From Letharia columbiana (lineage: Eukaryota; Ascomycota; Lecanoromycetes; Lecanorales; Parmeliaceae): a stretch of 64,000 bases of DNA. Made by a program: the position numbers and the translations under genes. The stretch is from positions 62,001 through 126,000 of the forward strand of contig NW_023501094.1 in NCBI RefSeq assembly GCF_014066305.1. Direction: 5' to 3'. Positions within the stretch are counted from its first letter, which is position 1; each line of letters starts with the position of its first letter. Shown here piece by piece: positions 11,901 to 22,995 of the stretch. A model generated the notes under the pieces. The model saw nothing but the letters and a program-made list of their open reading frames with translations, had not been told where the DNA came from and made no database searches.

Positions 11901-13983
11901 GACGACAAGTTGATTAGAGGCTAATATCCGTAGGTTGTCTACGAAATTTTCAGGTTGACCGCTACCTGAACACATCAGATTTTGGGGAACCCAAATATTG
12001 GGACATTGGAGCCGCGGACTACGTAATAGCCCTTCGAAGCATTCAAGTAACTCCTACCAACGCTTTCGATCGAGGACAGAGGACCAAATTGGCAAATCGT
12101 GTCCTTCGCATACTCCTGGTTGCAAACATGTCGAAACTCGCGAGGACCACAGATCACCTGATTTTACTGACCAAGCTCATCCAAATGCCCAACAAATCAA
12201 TTAACATACTCACCAATGAGAACGAAATGCCAAACAAGGGCTCTGGAAAGCTTAATGATGAGATGGCTCTGATTAGTCTTGCGCGAGGGATTGATAGCGT
12301 TGTAGGGTGGTCAGAGGATAACGTGCACAGTGTAAAGGCTTTGAGACAGCTTACACATTCAGTGATGAGGCATGATCCCGAGAATATTGCCCTTGGTTAG
12401 ATTCGCTGACCCTTATTTTCAGCTATCTATTCACGACGCTCGACCAGAAGAGCACCATTACATACCTCCAAGCATTCTATGGGCAGATGGCCCGCTCTTT
12501 GGAAAATCATTACAAAAATGACATCGCCTGTACCACGGCTTTCGCGGCTCTGTTCGAAATGTCGTTGACCCATTTTTCTCGTCATCGAGACGAATTGCCC
12601 GACTCTCTGAAGCCAGCGGGGTTGGACACTACACGTCAGTACCATCTACAGAGTATTCTCAACTGTCTCGATGGTTTAGATGAGACTAGTCTCACCGAAC
12701 CGGAGCGTAGACACAGCTGTGGAGTCAACTTGGAGTGTCTGGCCGGCTACTCTGACCTTCTCGCCATTCACCCCAATCTACGAGAAATATCAGGTCGACT
12801 CTTTAGCGGTGACGGGCCCTTCCAGACACTGAAGGCTTTAGACCACCACGAAAAGTTCGATAGAGCAGAAATTACTTACAAAGACTGCTGCAGCATTGAA
12901 TATCTGGCAGTATGCCTTGCCAAGGTGGAACTCCGTCTGTATACGTACGACTACAACCTGCACCCGAACTTGGCATATGAATCTGAACTATTGAAGAACT
13001 TGCACTCACGTCACGAGATGAATAACCTTCTAGGCCATTTCAAAGACGCAATACCAAGTCTTAGTTTACAAAGCAAGAAAGAGCTTTGTTTCGATTTTCA
13101 CATCGACCCAAAGGAATATCTAGACTATTCCCACTTACTTCGAATTCAGATCGGGATATTGTCTTTGGGTGGTAATGCAAATCCTCGCCCTCTATCTAAC
13201 AGGCTGACAGTCCACAATCCAGATCAACAGGTGGAAGAGCTTAACGATGATTTATCTCGACTTCTGGTTCTCCTATGTAGAGGCCTTTCCCGACGAATTG
13301 GGTTTCCTGAATGCATGCTATCAATGCAGTGCATCAACATGCTTTTGCAGAATCACACGCGCGTCATCTCGCAATGGCATATCGACGAGTTACTTGCTGC
13401 GATCGCTGTCAAAGCATCCAACCTAGATACTCAAACGGAGAAGAACTCAGGCAAGCTCTACATTGGTCTTTGCAGATTATTTGGCACCATACTCGCCGTC
13501 CACCGAGCCAAGATTGGAGGTCGCTACCACCTGGTGGTGTTGACATTGCAAGCTCTACTACGATGCTTGTTCGTCCCATACAAGGATAGCGAGGCAGTCG
13601 GACGCGAATCGTCAACTTTTGGAGAGAGTCACGCTGCAGCATATGGGCGAATTCTAACCATGATCTGCGATCCCACTGTCTCGTCTGTCACACGATCGAG
13701 GAACAGATTGCGACTAGAATTGAATGACAAAACGAAGAAAGCACGCAGTATCGCAGGACAGCATTTACCGTATCTGATTATGGAGTTTTGTGGATGCCAG
13801 CTCACAGGTCGTCTGCTGCCTGGGATGAGAGCGGCACTAAACGTGGGCCTGTATGCAGTCCTTGCGGTCATTTCGCCTGATATCATGCGGACAATGAATG
13901 CGGCTATGGATTCGAGCAGTCGGTCCGTCTTCAAGGCGCTGTACGATGACTATAGGCGGTTTGGCAAGTGGAACGGGGGCTGA
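8947..13983 (+). CDS. URB2: Nucleolar pre-ribosomal-associated protein Urb2/Npa2
   Basis: Urb2 acts in the nucleolus in early 60S subunit assembly and 27S pre-rRNA metabolism. Proposed exons: 8947-8955 (only Met-Ser-Ser), 9025-9901, 9956-11661, 11716-11875 and 11954-13983, about 1594 codons. The C-terminal block fits the Urb2/Npa2 family domain: KKARSIAGQHLPYLIMEFCG, then AALNVGLYAVLAVIS, TMNAAMDSSSRSVFKALYDD and FGKW at the end. The N-terminal part (RAEWALRWLLKKLQ, then SWVLLQELVIRTPL) also fits. The third intron-free stretch is all-helical in character, as expected for this scaffold. Intron 9902-9955 has a clear TGCTAAT branch site. Two single-base frame changes are needed: one extra A in the A5 run 9377-9381, and one missing base near 12395 just before a TAG. 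They cancel each other. Family assignment is firm; the exact sequence at the two breaks is not. Confidence 0.85.
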
Positions 13984-15081
13984 AGGAAATGATCAGCGGT
14001 ATCCACCAAGAAGATCAGCATGGTTGTCTTATTACCGTACGAAGAAATACGACAGGACGCCATATGAGGTCACGCGACATGGCGGCTTCAGCTAGCGAAA
14101 CATTGACTGGATGGCGCCGAACCTCTGGTGCCACCATGAGTTCATCTTATAGGTCGGGGTTTTCTTGAGTGTCGAGGCTCCTCAAATATAAGCTCATGTT
14201 GCTTGGCAGGTATCGCTTCGATGTCTGGTTGTTTTATCGTGTGAGCACATCAGGTCAAGCCACAAACATGGTGACGGCACTTGGAGACCGATGTCTTTCA
14301 GATCGTTTATCTAGCATGGCCATGAGATATGCAAGGCTGATCTCCTGTAGAGACGTCTCTAGTTGCATGGGATGTACACGTAAATAACACCGTAATGGTA
14401 ATCATCTAGATTTTTGTTTTCTTCTTCTCATTTTTTATACATGACTCCATTTTTTAAGATGATCAAGTCTTTTTCGCATCCAGTTGCTCAATCAAAGAGT
14501 AGTACGGTGGAGCGACAGATAAGAGATAACACTAAGCTTCTGACTTAGTGCGGGGGACATTGCGCTCGCAACAATTTCCCGCCGTCACTACAGACGAGTC
14601 CCCGCCCAAATTCCCCGCCGCAAATCGTCAGACTATTACTGCACGATTGCATCCCATCCTTTGTCTAGGAAGGAATTATCGTCGTCAAGGCATGCGCTAT
14701 CGGCTTGCGACGTCGAGACACTGGCTTGTGGCGGCCGCTGGAGAACCCCACCATGCTCTCTCATCGGCCGGTGCCAACCGCGGGCAACTCTCTCAAATAT
14801 AATACATCCTTGGCCCCAGATATGTGCGCCTTCATTCTTCTTCTCGCATTGCCAACTTCGAGCTTGAAAAACTCGGGGATAGAAGGCCAGAACACGCCAG
14901 CTCCTCCTCCGCAAGAGTCCATTTGTCTCCGGAGCACGAGACACAGCCTCTTATATATCAGCACCCTGAGCCCTCACCCAACGACCCGACAGCCAGGCTG
15001 AGAACATCAAGTCGACATCCCAGGACTTCATTCAGTCATAGATCTCGACAACATCAGGATCTGGGGTACATCACTGCTGCC
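13984..15081. other. Intergenic; URB2 3' side and permease promoter
   Basis: Short open frames here show no domain. Position 14400 onward is T-rich (likely 3' end region of URB2). Two GATA sites lie at 14517-14529, and a TATATAT stretch at about 14950 may belong to the promoter of the permease gene. Confidence 0.4.
14517..14529. promoter_or_regulatory. Two AGATAA (GATA-factor) sites upstream of the permease
   Basis: AGATAA occurs at 14517-14522 and again at 14524-14529, about 550 bp before the permease start. HGATAR pairs are the binding sites of AreA/Gln3-type nitrogen regulators, which commonly control purine, uracil and allantoin transporters in fungi. The sites are seen; that they function is inferred from the neighbouring gene. 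Confidence 0.35.
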
Positions 15082-17143
15082 ATGGAGAAGCTAGAAAATT
15101 CCAGACTCGCGTACTTCGCGAACAAGATCGCTGTTTCGTCTGAGCCAGGCTTGACCAATGCCCAATTGATGTTGCACAATTTTGATCTGAAGCCTGGTTA
15201 GTAGTAGCGCCGGCGTTTGGGAGAAACCCATGCAGGAGTTGACAAGATCACAGTGGAACCTGAGCGCCGACAATGGGGTGCATGGAATTTCGTTGGTTTC
15301 TGGATTTCCGACTCGTTCAACATCGTATGTGGGGGACCTGTCAAAGATTAGACATTTATTGACAAATCTTAGAATACTTGGATGATATCGTCGTCTATGG
15401 TCGCCAATGGTCTCTCATGGTGGCAATCATGGCTCTGCGTATGGATCGGCTACGTGATATCGGCTACTTTCATCTGTATGACTGGACGCATCGGTGCAAC
15501 ATACCATATACCGTTTCCCGTCGTTAGCAGGGCGTCTTTCGGCATCTGGGGTTCTCTTTGGCCGGTGTTCAACAGGGCAGCCATGGCGTGTATCTGGTAT
15601 GGTGTTCAGTCGTGGATTGGAGGTATTTTCTCTCACTTATACCCTCTTGAACGCCATGCTGATGTTGGCACAGGCGAATGCGTTACCCTAATGATCCGCT
15701 CGATCTGGACCTCTTACGAAAACGTTCCAAATAGCATGCCGAAAAGCTCAGGAACGGTCACCAGGGACTTTGTCAGCTTCTTCCTCTTTTGGGCCTGCAG
15801 CTTGCCAGCCATTTGGTTCCCCGTGCACAAAATCCGCCATCTTTTCACCGCCAAAGCATTTTTCGTACCCCCTGCCGGTGTTGCCTTCTTCATCTGGTCG
15901 ATCGTCAAGGCTCATGGAATCGGACCCATTGTACACCAGCCATCGTCGAAGCATGGAGGTGCTCTTGGATGGGCTATGATTCAAGGGATCATGTCATCAA
16001 TTGCCAATTTCGCAACGCTGATCGTAAGCTACCTTTCGGAACCAGTCTCTCCTAAGCCGAGCAGAACTTGGAGTTGCAAAGCATGATCTGGGAGTATCGT
16101 ACTCTTGAGACTTGTTTTGCGATGCCTTCAGATGGAAATGCTGACTCCGAAATTTTGATAGGTCAATGATCCTGATTTCGCCCGCTTCGCAAGGAAGCCG
16201 AGAGATGCGCTGTGGTCTCAATTCATCACCATTCCTGTGGGCTTTGCGGTGACGTCCTTCATCGGTATTATTGTGTCGTCTTCCTCGGCGGTTATCTATG
16301 GAGACCCGGTCTGGAACCCATTGGATTTGCTTACTTACTTCTTGGTGAATCCTAACACTGGGAAGACGGCGAACGGACCTGCTAGATTTGGAGTGTTCAT
16401 CATTTCGTTCGCCTTCGCTCTGGCTCAGCTGGGTACAAATATTGCTGCCAACTCCGTGTCTGCTGGAACAGATATGACAGCCCTTCTCCCACGGTATCTC
16501 AATATCAGACGGGGTGGTTACATTTGCGCTGCCGTTGGTTTAGCTATGTGTCCATGGTAAGTCTTTCCCACTGCCATACGCAAGCCCATCACTTGACACG
16601 TTCATCCACAGGAACCTTCTCTCCACCTCCAATAACTTCACAACCTACCTATCCGCCTACTCTGTCTTCCTCTCCTCGATCGCCGGCGTCATCATCTGCG
16701 ACTACTACGTCGTCCGCCGCGGCTACTACCAGATCAAAGACCTCTACTCCGCCCGTAAAACGTCACCTTACTACTTCACTTTCGGCTTCCACTGGCGCGG
16801 ATACACAGCCTACATCTGCGGTATCCTCATCAATATCGTGGGATTCGTTGGAGCCATTGGAAAGCCTGTGCCTCAGGGTGCCAAATACATCTACAACATC
16901 AACTTTTTCGCCGGTTTCCTCGTCGCGAGTCTGACGTACTGGATCTTGTGCAAAATTAGTCCGATCCCGGCCTGCAGTGAGAAGTGGATGGAGGTTGGGG
17001 ATGAAATTAGGAATGTTAGTGTTGCTTATGGGGCTGAGGGGTATGAGGATGATAGTGTAAGTGCGGGTAGTGGACAATACAAAGATGATGAGGAAGGGCA
17101 GACCGGTATTCGAGAGAGGCAAGTCGGGAAGGAGGATTTCTAA
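15082..17143 (+). CDS. NCS1 family nucleobase/allantoin-type permease
   Basis: A plasma-membrane symporter of the nucleobase:cation symporter-1 family, Fur/Dal4/Fui1 branch, importing uracil, uridine, allantoin or a related substrate with protons. Exons: 15082-15196, 15236-15324, 15373-16023, 16162-16556 and 16612-17143, giving 593 residues, the usual length. Family landmarks are WGAWNFVGFWISDSFNINTW in TM1, GLSWWQSWLCVWIGY in TM2, then FPVVSRASFGIWGSLWPVF and AACIWYGVQ-type segments. Later come NIAANSVSAGTDM in TM8 and NNFTTYLSAYSVFLSSIAGV. About twelve hydrophobic segments follow one another, and the acidic C-terminal tail (DDEEG) is typical of endocytosis-regulated permeases. All introns have canonical ends. 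Substrate cannot be fixed from sequence alone. Confidence 0.9.
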
Positions 17144-17621
17144 AAGGTTGGGTGTATGTTTTTTCGTATATCTGGGTGGGATATAAGGATGATTACTCAT
17201 GATTGATGAATGTTTGGTATATAGAGTAAAGGACTCGGGACGGTCTGTCCAGAAAACATAAGTCATTCTTCCTGAATAGATGGTACTCAACAACTCTTAT
17301 CCTGTCTCCAAAAACCTCGCGCGTCGTGATTTGGCTGATAAGGTTCCACTTGGCAACATATCGGCTAGTCCATCTAGACCAACAATTGGCATAATACTCT
17401 TACCTAAGACAGCGCCATGTGCCAGTGACTCTTGATGTACCTCATTGACAGACCACCCGTTTGTTTGCTCGAACCTGGAGGGTGCCGTCCTCTCAAGTTC
17501 ATAGATTCAGTCTCCGTAATTTTAAAAAAAAAGGGAAAAAATTTTAAAAAAAATTTCCCTTCCCCAAAAAATTTTCGGCACCCTTTCCAAACAATAAAAC
17601 ACTACAGCAACTGCGGTAAGT
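17144..17621. other. Intergenic with an A/T homopolymer patch
   Basis: Holds the 3' region of the permease and the upstream side of the modin-like gene. At about 17520-17576 there are runs of seven to nine A alternating with TTTT, with GGGAAA and TTTCCC flanking as an imperfect inverted repeat. No gene is seen. Confidence 0.5.
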
Positions 17622-19600
17622 ATGGCCAGCGACACCACCGTCTCCATTATAGCTCTGGCCGTCGCTTTGGTAGCGCTCGTCACAACTATCAGCCAAGTCC
17701 TCGGCCAGTTCTTAGCAACAGCAGATGGCTACCGAAGATGCCAGTCTTCCGTGATGGGATGTCTTCCGTGATGGGAGGGTCGGCCAAATTAACGCCCCGC
17801 AAATTCCGTTGGAGTGAGATGCGATTCGAGACGCTCTCTGTACGACACCGCAGTTCGGTCTCTTCCCCTACATGCCCCGCCACCTTGTGTCAAAAGAGAC
17901 AGACGCCTACGGCTCAAAGGAAATGCATTACCAACTTGATGGATCTGCCGGGTCTAAAGAAGCCACATACTGCGACACTGCGCGCGGACCACATCTTGCC
18001 GGTACTACTGAGAATGTCTCCTGGTTAAGGTTTATAGAAGCCTTGCACGAGAACGAACTCAGGGCAGTCATTGAAACTCTTCGGGGTTGCATTCCATGAT
18101 GTTGCGTCGAAGAAAGAGCTGAAGAACAGAAAGAATCTTGTGGCACAGGGAAACATATTGGAGGATATTACCCGCCATGCAGCTGGGTCGCAAGGCTATT
18201 TGATTGCGGACTTGAAGTTGCAAAAGAGATCTTGGGGCTTTGTACCGCCAGAGGTCGTGCGGCCTTTGGCATTGGGGACGGTTTGTGACCTCGCAGTTAT
18301 GGCAAGACCGTTGGGCATGATATGGAAACAGTCCGAGCCTCTCGATGGGAACTTGCAGGGCAGAGGGCAATGGACACACGATCACTTCTACGGCCGTGAG
18401 ATCTATGGGCACGGTTTTGTAAATCGGCGTTCAAGACTTTTTGCCAACCGCAGATCCTACAGAAGAATTGAACGAGCTCTACATCCCTTCCGTGGCAGCG
18501 GACAAAATGGGCTTCGGCATAGTACCAGGCGAAGCAAGCCTTGGCGTGCCAGACTACAAGCTAGGGACAGAAGAGGACGTGCTTGCAACATTACGAATCG
18601 TAGTGGACCCAAGCTGTGAAGCCGCAGAAAGAGTGAAAGACATACTAGGAGCAAATCCCGGCTGGACTCCTGGCATCTCAGACATAATAGGCTTCGCGGC
18701 GCCCATGATTCGCCAATCTTTCTCCTCGATCGTCCGCGTTCCCCAGCCCGCAGGATACGCAGTCAGGTTGACGCAGCAACAAGAAGGGTTCGTCGTCTTC
18801 CACAAGCATCTCTACGACCTCGTTGCTGAAAGAGATGCAAGAAATGAACCTGTGTCTAAACAGACTCGGTCGATACTCCATCAATACGCGGAACTGCTTT
18901 ACCGCTATGGAGAGCAGTGGGAGAATCATGAGGTGTGCAATCAGAAGCTGAATGATCGCTCCCTGGAGTTCATGGATAATTTACACGGAAAACATACGGC
19001 TGCCACCAAATACTTTAAAGACTTAATGGCCCGCTATAATGGCACAGGCGAGAAATCGCAGGTCTTTCGCTACACAGACCTTATGTATGCTCACGTACGA
19101 CACGCAGTCAACTACTTCCCTGAGGCCCTTGAACGAGTCAATGCTTCACCCTCGCGAGCAAGAAACCACTATGGACTGAGAGTGGCCGGATGGATCACCG
19201 AGGGCGCGCACATCTACTTCGACAATATATCAAAGGTGATATGGGACATGCGATCTAAGGGATTTGACCAGCCAGAAATTGTCGAGGAGGCTTGGTTGAC
19301 TATGATGTGGAAAGCATTTTGATGGCATCGCTGCCATTTCATGGTGGAGGGCGCGCGGATACAGAGTTCCCATTGGGGATATTGCCTCACATTGGATGAA
19401 AGATGTATTCGCGTATTCGATGCAGAGACAAGTTTAGGGGAGGGAGGATTCCATACAGGCAGGCGTGCTGTTAGCGAAGATGGCAGTTTCCAAGGTACGA
19501 AAACCTCAGGGCTTGACAATTGGTCTATGGAAGAGCCGATTCCTGATCTGTCACATGCTCTCCTAAGGTCCGCTTTCCCGCTAATAGCCAACACAATGGG
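17622..19600 (+). pseudogene. Broken modin-like fungal gene
   Basis: The pieces match, in order, a fungal protein family often annotated as modin; its molecular function is not known to me. The start at 17622 encodes a membrane anchor (SIIALAVALVALVTTI) followed by ATADGYRRCQ, typical of the family. After residue ~46 a 17-bp perfect tandem duplication (17744-17760 and 17761-17776) shifts the frame into a stop. Further on, a CTCTCT run at 17834-17839 is two bases too long for the frame, and the frame changes again near 18055-18075 and near 18420. Recognisable later blocks are RSWGFVPPEVVRPLA (about 18225), FGIVPG and LGTEEDVLATLR (about 18510-18600) and QEGFVVFHKHLYDLVAERDA (about 18782). A TGA at 19321 ends the last long frame, and another frame resumes beyond it. 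No canonical introns bridge these breaks. I infer a degenerate copy; the family name is from memory. Confidence 0.65.
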
Positions 19601-19706
19601 ATGCAGAACAATCATTGTGCATACATTGAGTCATACCGACGCCCAGTGTGCCATTCTTCTAGCAACTCGCCTGGCAAAACGCCCGGAAAAGGAGTCGACA
19701 TGATTG

Positions 19707-20258
19707 CTACCTCCGATACCAATACCCCATCGCAATACCAATCACCACAGCCGGCACAAGATGTTTGCCCAGCGCCATGCCCCCTGCCTTGAACTTCTCC
19801 CACTGAACCTCGCGGACTCTCGCCTTCAAAGCAGCAGCCTCATTGATCCTCGGAAAAGGCAGCCCCTCTGGCACATCTTTGCCCAAGAAATCACACAATG
19901 GCCCCCATCCCTCACCCAAACGATACTCCAGCAACCTTCCCTTCGGCGCAGCCTCTCTGATCCGCCTGTAGTGCTCTTTATAAACGCTACGAGCATTCTG
20001 GCGCAACTCATCCGGAGTATTGGCGTGAAAGTATCTGTAAAGTAGTTTCCGACCCATGGGCCCAATCTGGCTTCCAATCAACGGCTCGATGTAACCAACA
20101 ATGACATCGGCGACTTTGTTAAAAAGCTCCGTGACAACGGTTGCATCAAAACTCCTATACCAATCCTCGACATCCCTTTCTACGAGAATGATCTTGGCCT
20201 CCGGATACGCAACCATAAGTTCCTTCCAAAAACAAGGATTGTAGCTGCTCAGACTTTC
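19707..20258 (-). pseudogene. Sulfotransferase-like gene fragment (C-terminal part only)
   Basis: The reading frame resembles fungal P-loop sulfotransferase-like proteins (Sulfotransfer_4 type): NPCFWKELMVAYPEAKIILV, then ERDVEDWYRSF, and later LLEYRLGEGWGPLCDFLGKD, ending in a hydrophobic tail (AVVIGIAMGYWYRR) that could anchor it in a membrane. What is missing is the N-terminal third with the phosphosulfate-binding P-loop (GxxRTGT-type motif); I could not find it upstream on the minus strand. The frame opens at about 20258 after a TGCTAG that could be an intron acceptor, so a distant first exon is possible. The lack of a candidate within 300 bp and the adjacent modin-like pseudogene favour a truncated relic. 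Confidence 0.55.
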
Positions 20259-20436
20259 CTAGCAGCTATGTGACTGGCAGGACCATAACGGTTCAACGCA
20301 GTGCTCAGGAGCCAGATCACAATACCGATGTTGCTCCGCTCGCTCAAGAGAGCACCGAAAGCGGTAGGGTCTGGTCTTCGAGGGACGCTGAAAAGTCACG
20401 CCGACGACCGTGAAACATCGTCACTTGGATTACGAA

Positions 20437-20847
20437 ATGGTACAGCCGACGAAGAGAATCAGACGCACGATCTCTCAGTCTGACCGCTTTCCAGACGACG
20501 ACGACGCAGAAAGCTTCTACGACCTAGACCACGGGTCTGCGGAAGACCGGAACTCGATTGTAGACGCGCTCAAGTGCGACAGTAGCGACCCTTTCCAAGC
20601 CTTCGCTCATCGTTTCCACTGCGCTCAAGCCAGAACCCGGCTGGGATCTCATGGGCCTGGAGAATTCGTCTGCGGAACCTGTTCTCTGAGACGGGAGGGC
20701 TACATCAATGAGCCGGGGAAGGACAACGATGGGGGTTTTTCCTCGGCAATGCCTTTGGCGTTCCGGGGCAAGCTGGCATATGAGTGGTTCGGGAGTAGTA
20801 TTCAACGGAGATCAGGGGAGAAGATGAATTTCAATATCTCGTGGTAG
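20437..20847 (+). CDS. Hypothetical protein, unrecognised
   Basis: An open frame of 136 codons beginning MVQPTKRIRRTI, followed by an acidic patch (DDDDAE), a region FVCGTCSLRREG with a CxxC pair, and a C terminus NFNISW. No family recognised. It could be one exon of a larger gene, or chance. It lies head-to-head with the sulfotransferase fragment. Confidence 0.25.
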   Translation: MVQPTKRIRRTISQSDRFPDDDDAESFYDLDHGSAEDRNSIVDALKCDSSDPFQAFAHRFHCAQARTRLGSHGPGEFVCGTCSLRREGYINEPGKDNDGGFSSAMPLAFRGKLAYEWFGSSIQRRSGEKMNFNISW

Positions 20848-21875
20848 TGATTTGTGACATCTGGTTTTCTGTTCTAATCTTTCGATGAGACGGATGGCAA
20901 GACGTGCAATAGAAGGAAAGAAACGTCCGTAACGAGACGGCGGCGGCGGCGGAAACATTTACAAAATCACTGTATATCTGGTCCGGGGGACAGACAAATT
21001 TGTTGTTATATTCTTCCTCCAGACCCGGTAAGAATGGCCCTTCAACAGTAAACGAAGTATCTTGACAAAGCCACGAGGGTGAGTAGCAACACTGCTATTC
21101 TTAGCGAGGACTTTAACCCAAGTTAGATGACATGTCATAAAGAGCGAGCAAAGAAAGGGCCACCTCTTCCCAGCGAGAGCTTATTCTTAGAAAACGGATG
21201 TCTCATGAGAGCAAACAAGGGGTCATGTCTTCCCAGTTCAGAGGCTAATTAGATTTCGTAAAATAAGTGCATACAACATTGCTCCGTCAGGAAGGGGGCT
21301 GTGAAGAAAGAAAACATCACGGAGGATAACCAGAAGGTCATCTCAACTTTGACTTCTACCCCATCCTCGTCACGGGAGTCCTCGGAAGGGAGGCTCCACC
21401 CAGATATTTAGCAATGCACCATTCGTCCCGGATCTTTTCCTTTCTACAGCCCCAACCTGTGTCGTATTCATCTCGCGAAGTTGACCAGCTCCACGAAGTG
21501 GCTGGGCCGACTTTGTGAAGCACTGTATGTATTACTTGGCAGTAGAGGCCTGCTTCGGCAGTTGGGGGGAGGTTATACATCTCTCACGCAACCCAACTGC
21601 CGGTCTTAGCCGCGCTTTGTCGCTCCCTCGGTCAATTTACCTAGTTTTTACGTGGAGGCTTCGCTGCTGGCTCAGGGGTAATTTGTGTGGGATGTTTTGG
21701 GTTCGGCAGAGCTGCAAACAGTGTTTCATTCTTTGAGGACATGCAAGACTGTGGACGGCTTAAAAATGTGGCTAAAGCGTGTGCTCGGAAGGCAGGGTAG
21801 AGAACGATAGTAGAGATAAAGCACGGACGGCATCCCAGAAGAGCGAGTCGAAAAGTTCATGATACGGCAGGGGGT
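20848..21875. other. Intergenic, about 1 kb
   Basis: Contains a short CGG run near 20938-20952 and unremarkable unique sequence. Open frames are short and unrecognised. The right half lies downstream of the minus-strand epimerase-like gene. Confidence 0.5.
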
Positions 21876-22995
21876 TTATGTTGAGGCAATTCCAATCCGC
21901 TTGGCCTCGCTGCCCACAATATCTGGGACCTCGGCCATCAAGGATCTTTCGTTGGGTTTCCAACCCAGCAATCTTGAAGCCCGAATAGCCTTTGCTCTGG
22001 ACTTTACATTCCAAAGCGCCACGCCAATTGCCTTGAGCTTATCTTTCTCCTCAATTTCAAGAATCTTGGCCTCGGCAGACTTGATCAAGCCTTGCTTGTG
22101 CGCCTCGTTCGTAACCTCCTGTGCAAGTTCATTCCATCTATGCTCGCCGTTCTCAACAAGATAGTAGCCCTCGTCATTCCAGCTCGCTTTGCCACCACCC
22201 GCAACAGCTGCTTCAAGGAGCGACAGATATAGACGCGAGAGGTCGTAGATGTGTACATTGAACCACATGTAATCTTCCTTGCCAATAACGAATCCTGCGC
22301 CGCGTTCGAGAATCAGTCTACTGAGCTCGTAAGCTTGCATTGAGCGTCGATTGCCTGGGCCGCGGCCTTCTCCGTAAATCAAAGAGGGGCAAACGATGGC
22401 TGTTTTGATTGAAGACGAGGCGGCGGCTGCAAGAACTACTTTGTCGACTGGACGGTGGGGAGCCGAGTCTTGATCGATGCTAGTATCCAGCAGCTGTCTT
22501 CTCAAATTGACTGATATTGACGTACCGGGACGACCAGTGCATTGCTTAATCCCATCCCAGTCGTCGAAAGTCTTGACATCCTTATGACCTTCTGACGGCT
22601 GCAACAACAGGACATCCGTCCCACTGGTATGTATCCAATACCCTCCGCTCTTCCTCAAACCTCTCGATATAGCCTCAGCGGCTCCAACGTGATCAGAGCT
22701 TGCGAAGTGAAGCACGATCTCGGCCTTGGCCGCTTCGTCCTCGAGGATTTCCCCATCGTCGAGCGTACCGTAGACGAGTCGCAGGCCGGGGTATGTGGCC
22801 TTTAGGCTCTCGCCTCGCGCTTGGTCACGAACGAGACATGTTATGTGAATCGCCCATTCCGGATGGGTTTCAAGGAGAAGGGCGAGGAAATCACCGCCGA
22901 CGTACCCGGTCTGTATTGGAATCAGATGGAGCTAGGGAGCTGGTATAAACGCGTAAGGAACACACTGTGCCTGTTGCAAAGAGTTTGGGAGCCAT
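21876..22995 (-). CDS. NAD(P)-binding epimerase/dehydratase-like protein (extended SDR)
   Basis: Two exons on the minus strand: 22995-22966 (MAPKLFATGT) and 22910-21876, 354 residues. Joining them recreates the Rossmann motif ATGTTGYVGGDF at the very N terminus, the TGxxGxxG signature of extended short-chain dehydrogenases that bind NAD(P). The intron (55 bp) interrupts exactly this motif and has GT..AG ends. Next come the second strand pattern TYPGLRLVYGTLDD and a conserved VLHFASSDHV. Later IVCPSLIYGEGRGPGNRRSM resembles the epimerase segment after the catalytic region. Members are often annotated as NAD-dependent epimerase/dehydratase or NmrA-like; the substrate is unknown. A classical YxxxK pair is not obvious, so it may be an atypical SDR. 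Confidence 0.75.

Noticed and set aside
12396..12422. Possible 27-bp intron in URB2
   Set aside because: Too short and out of phase; the frame after it only works if a base is missing instead.
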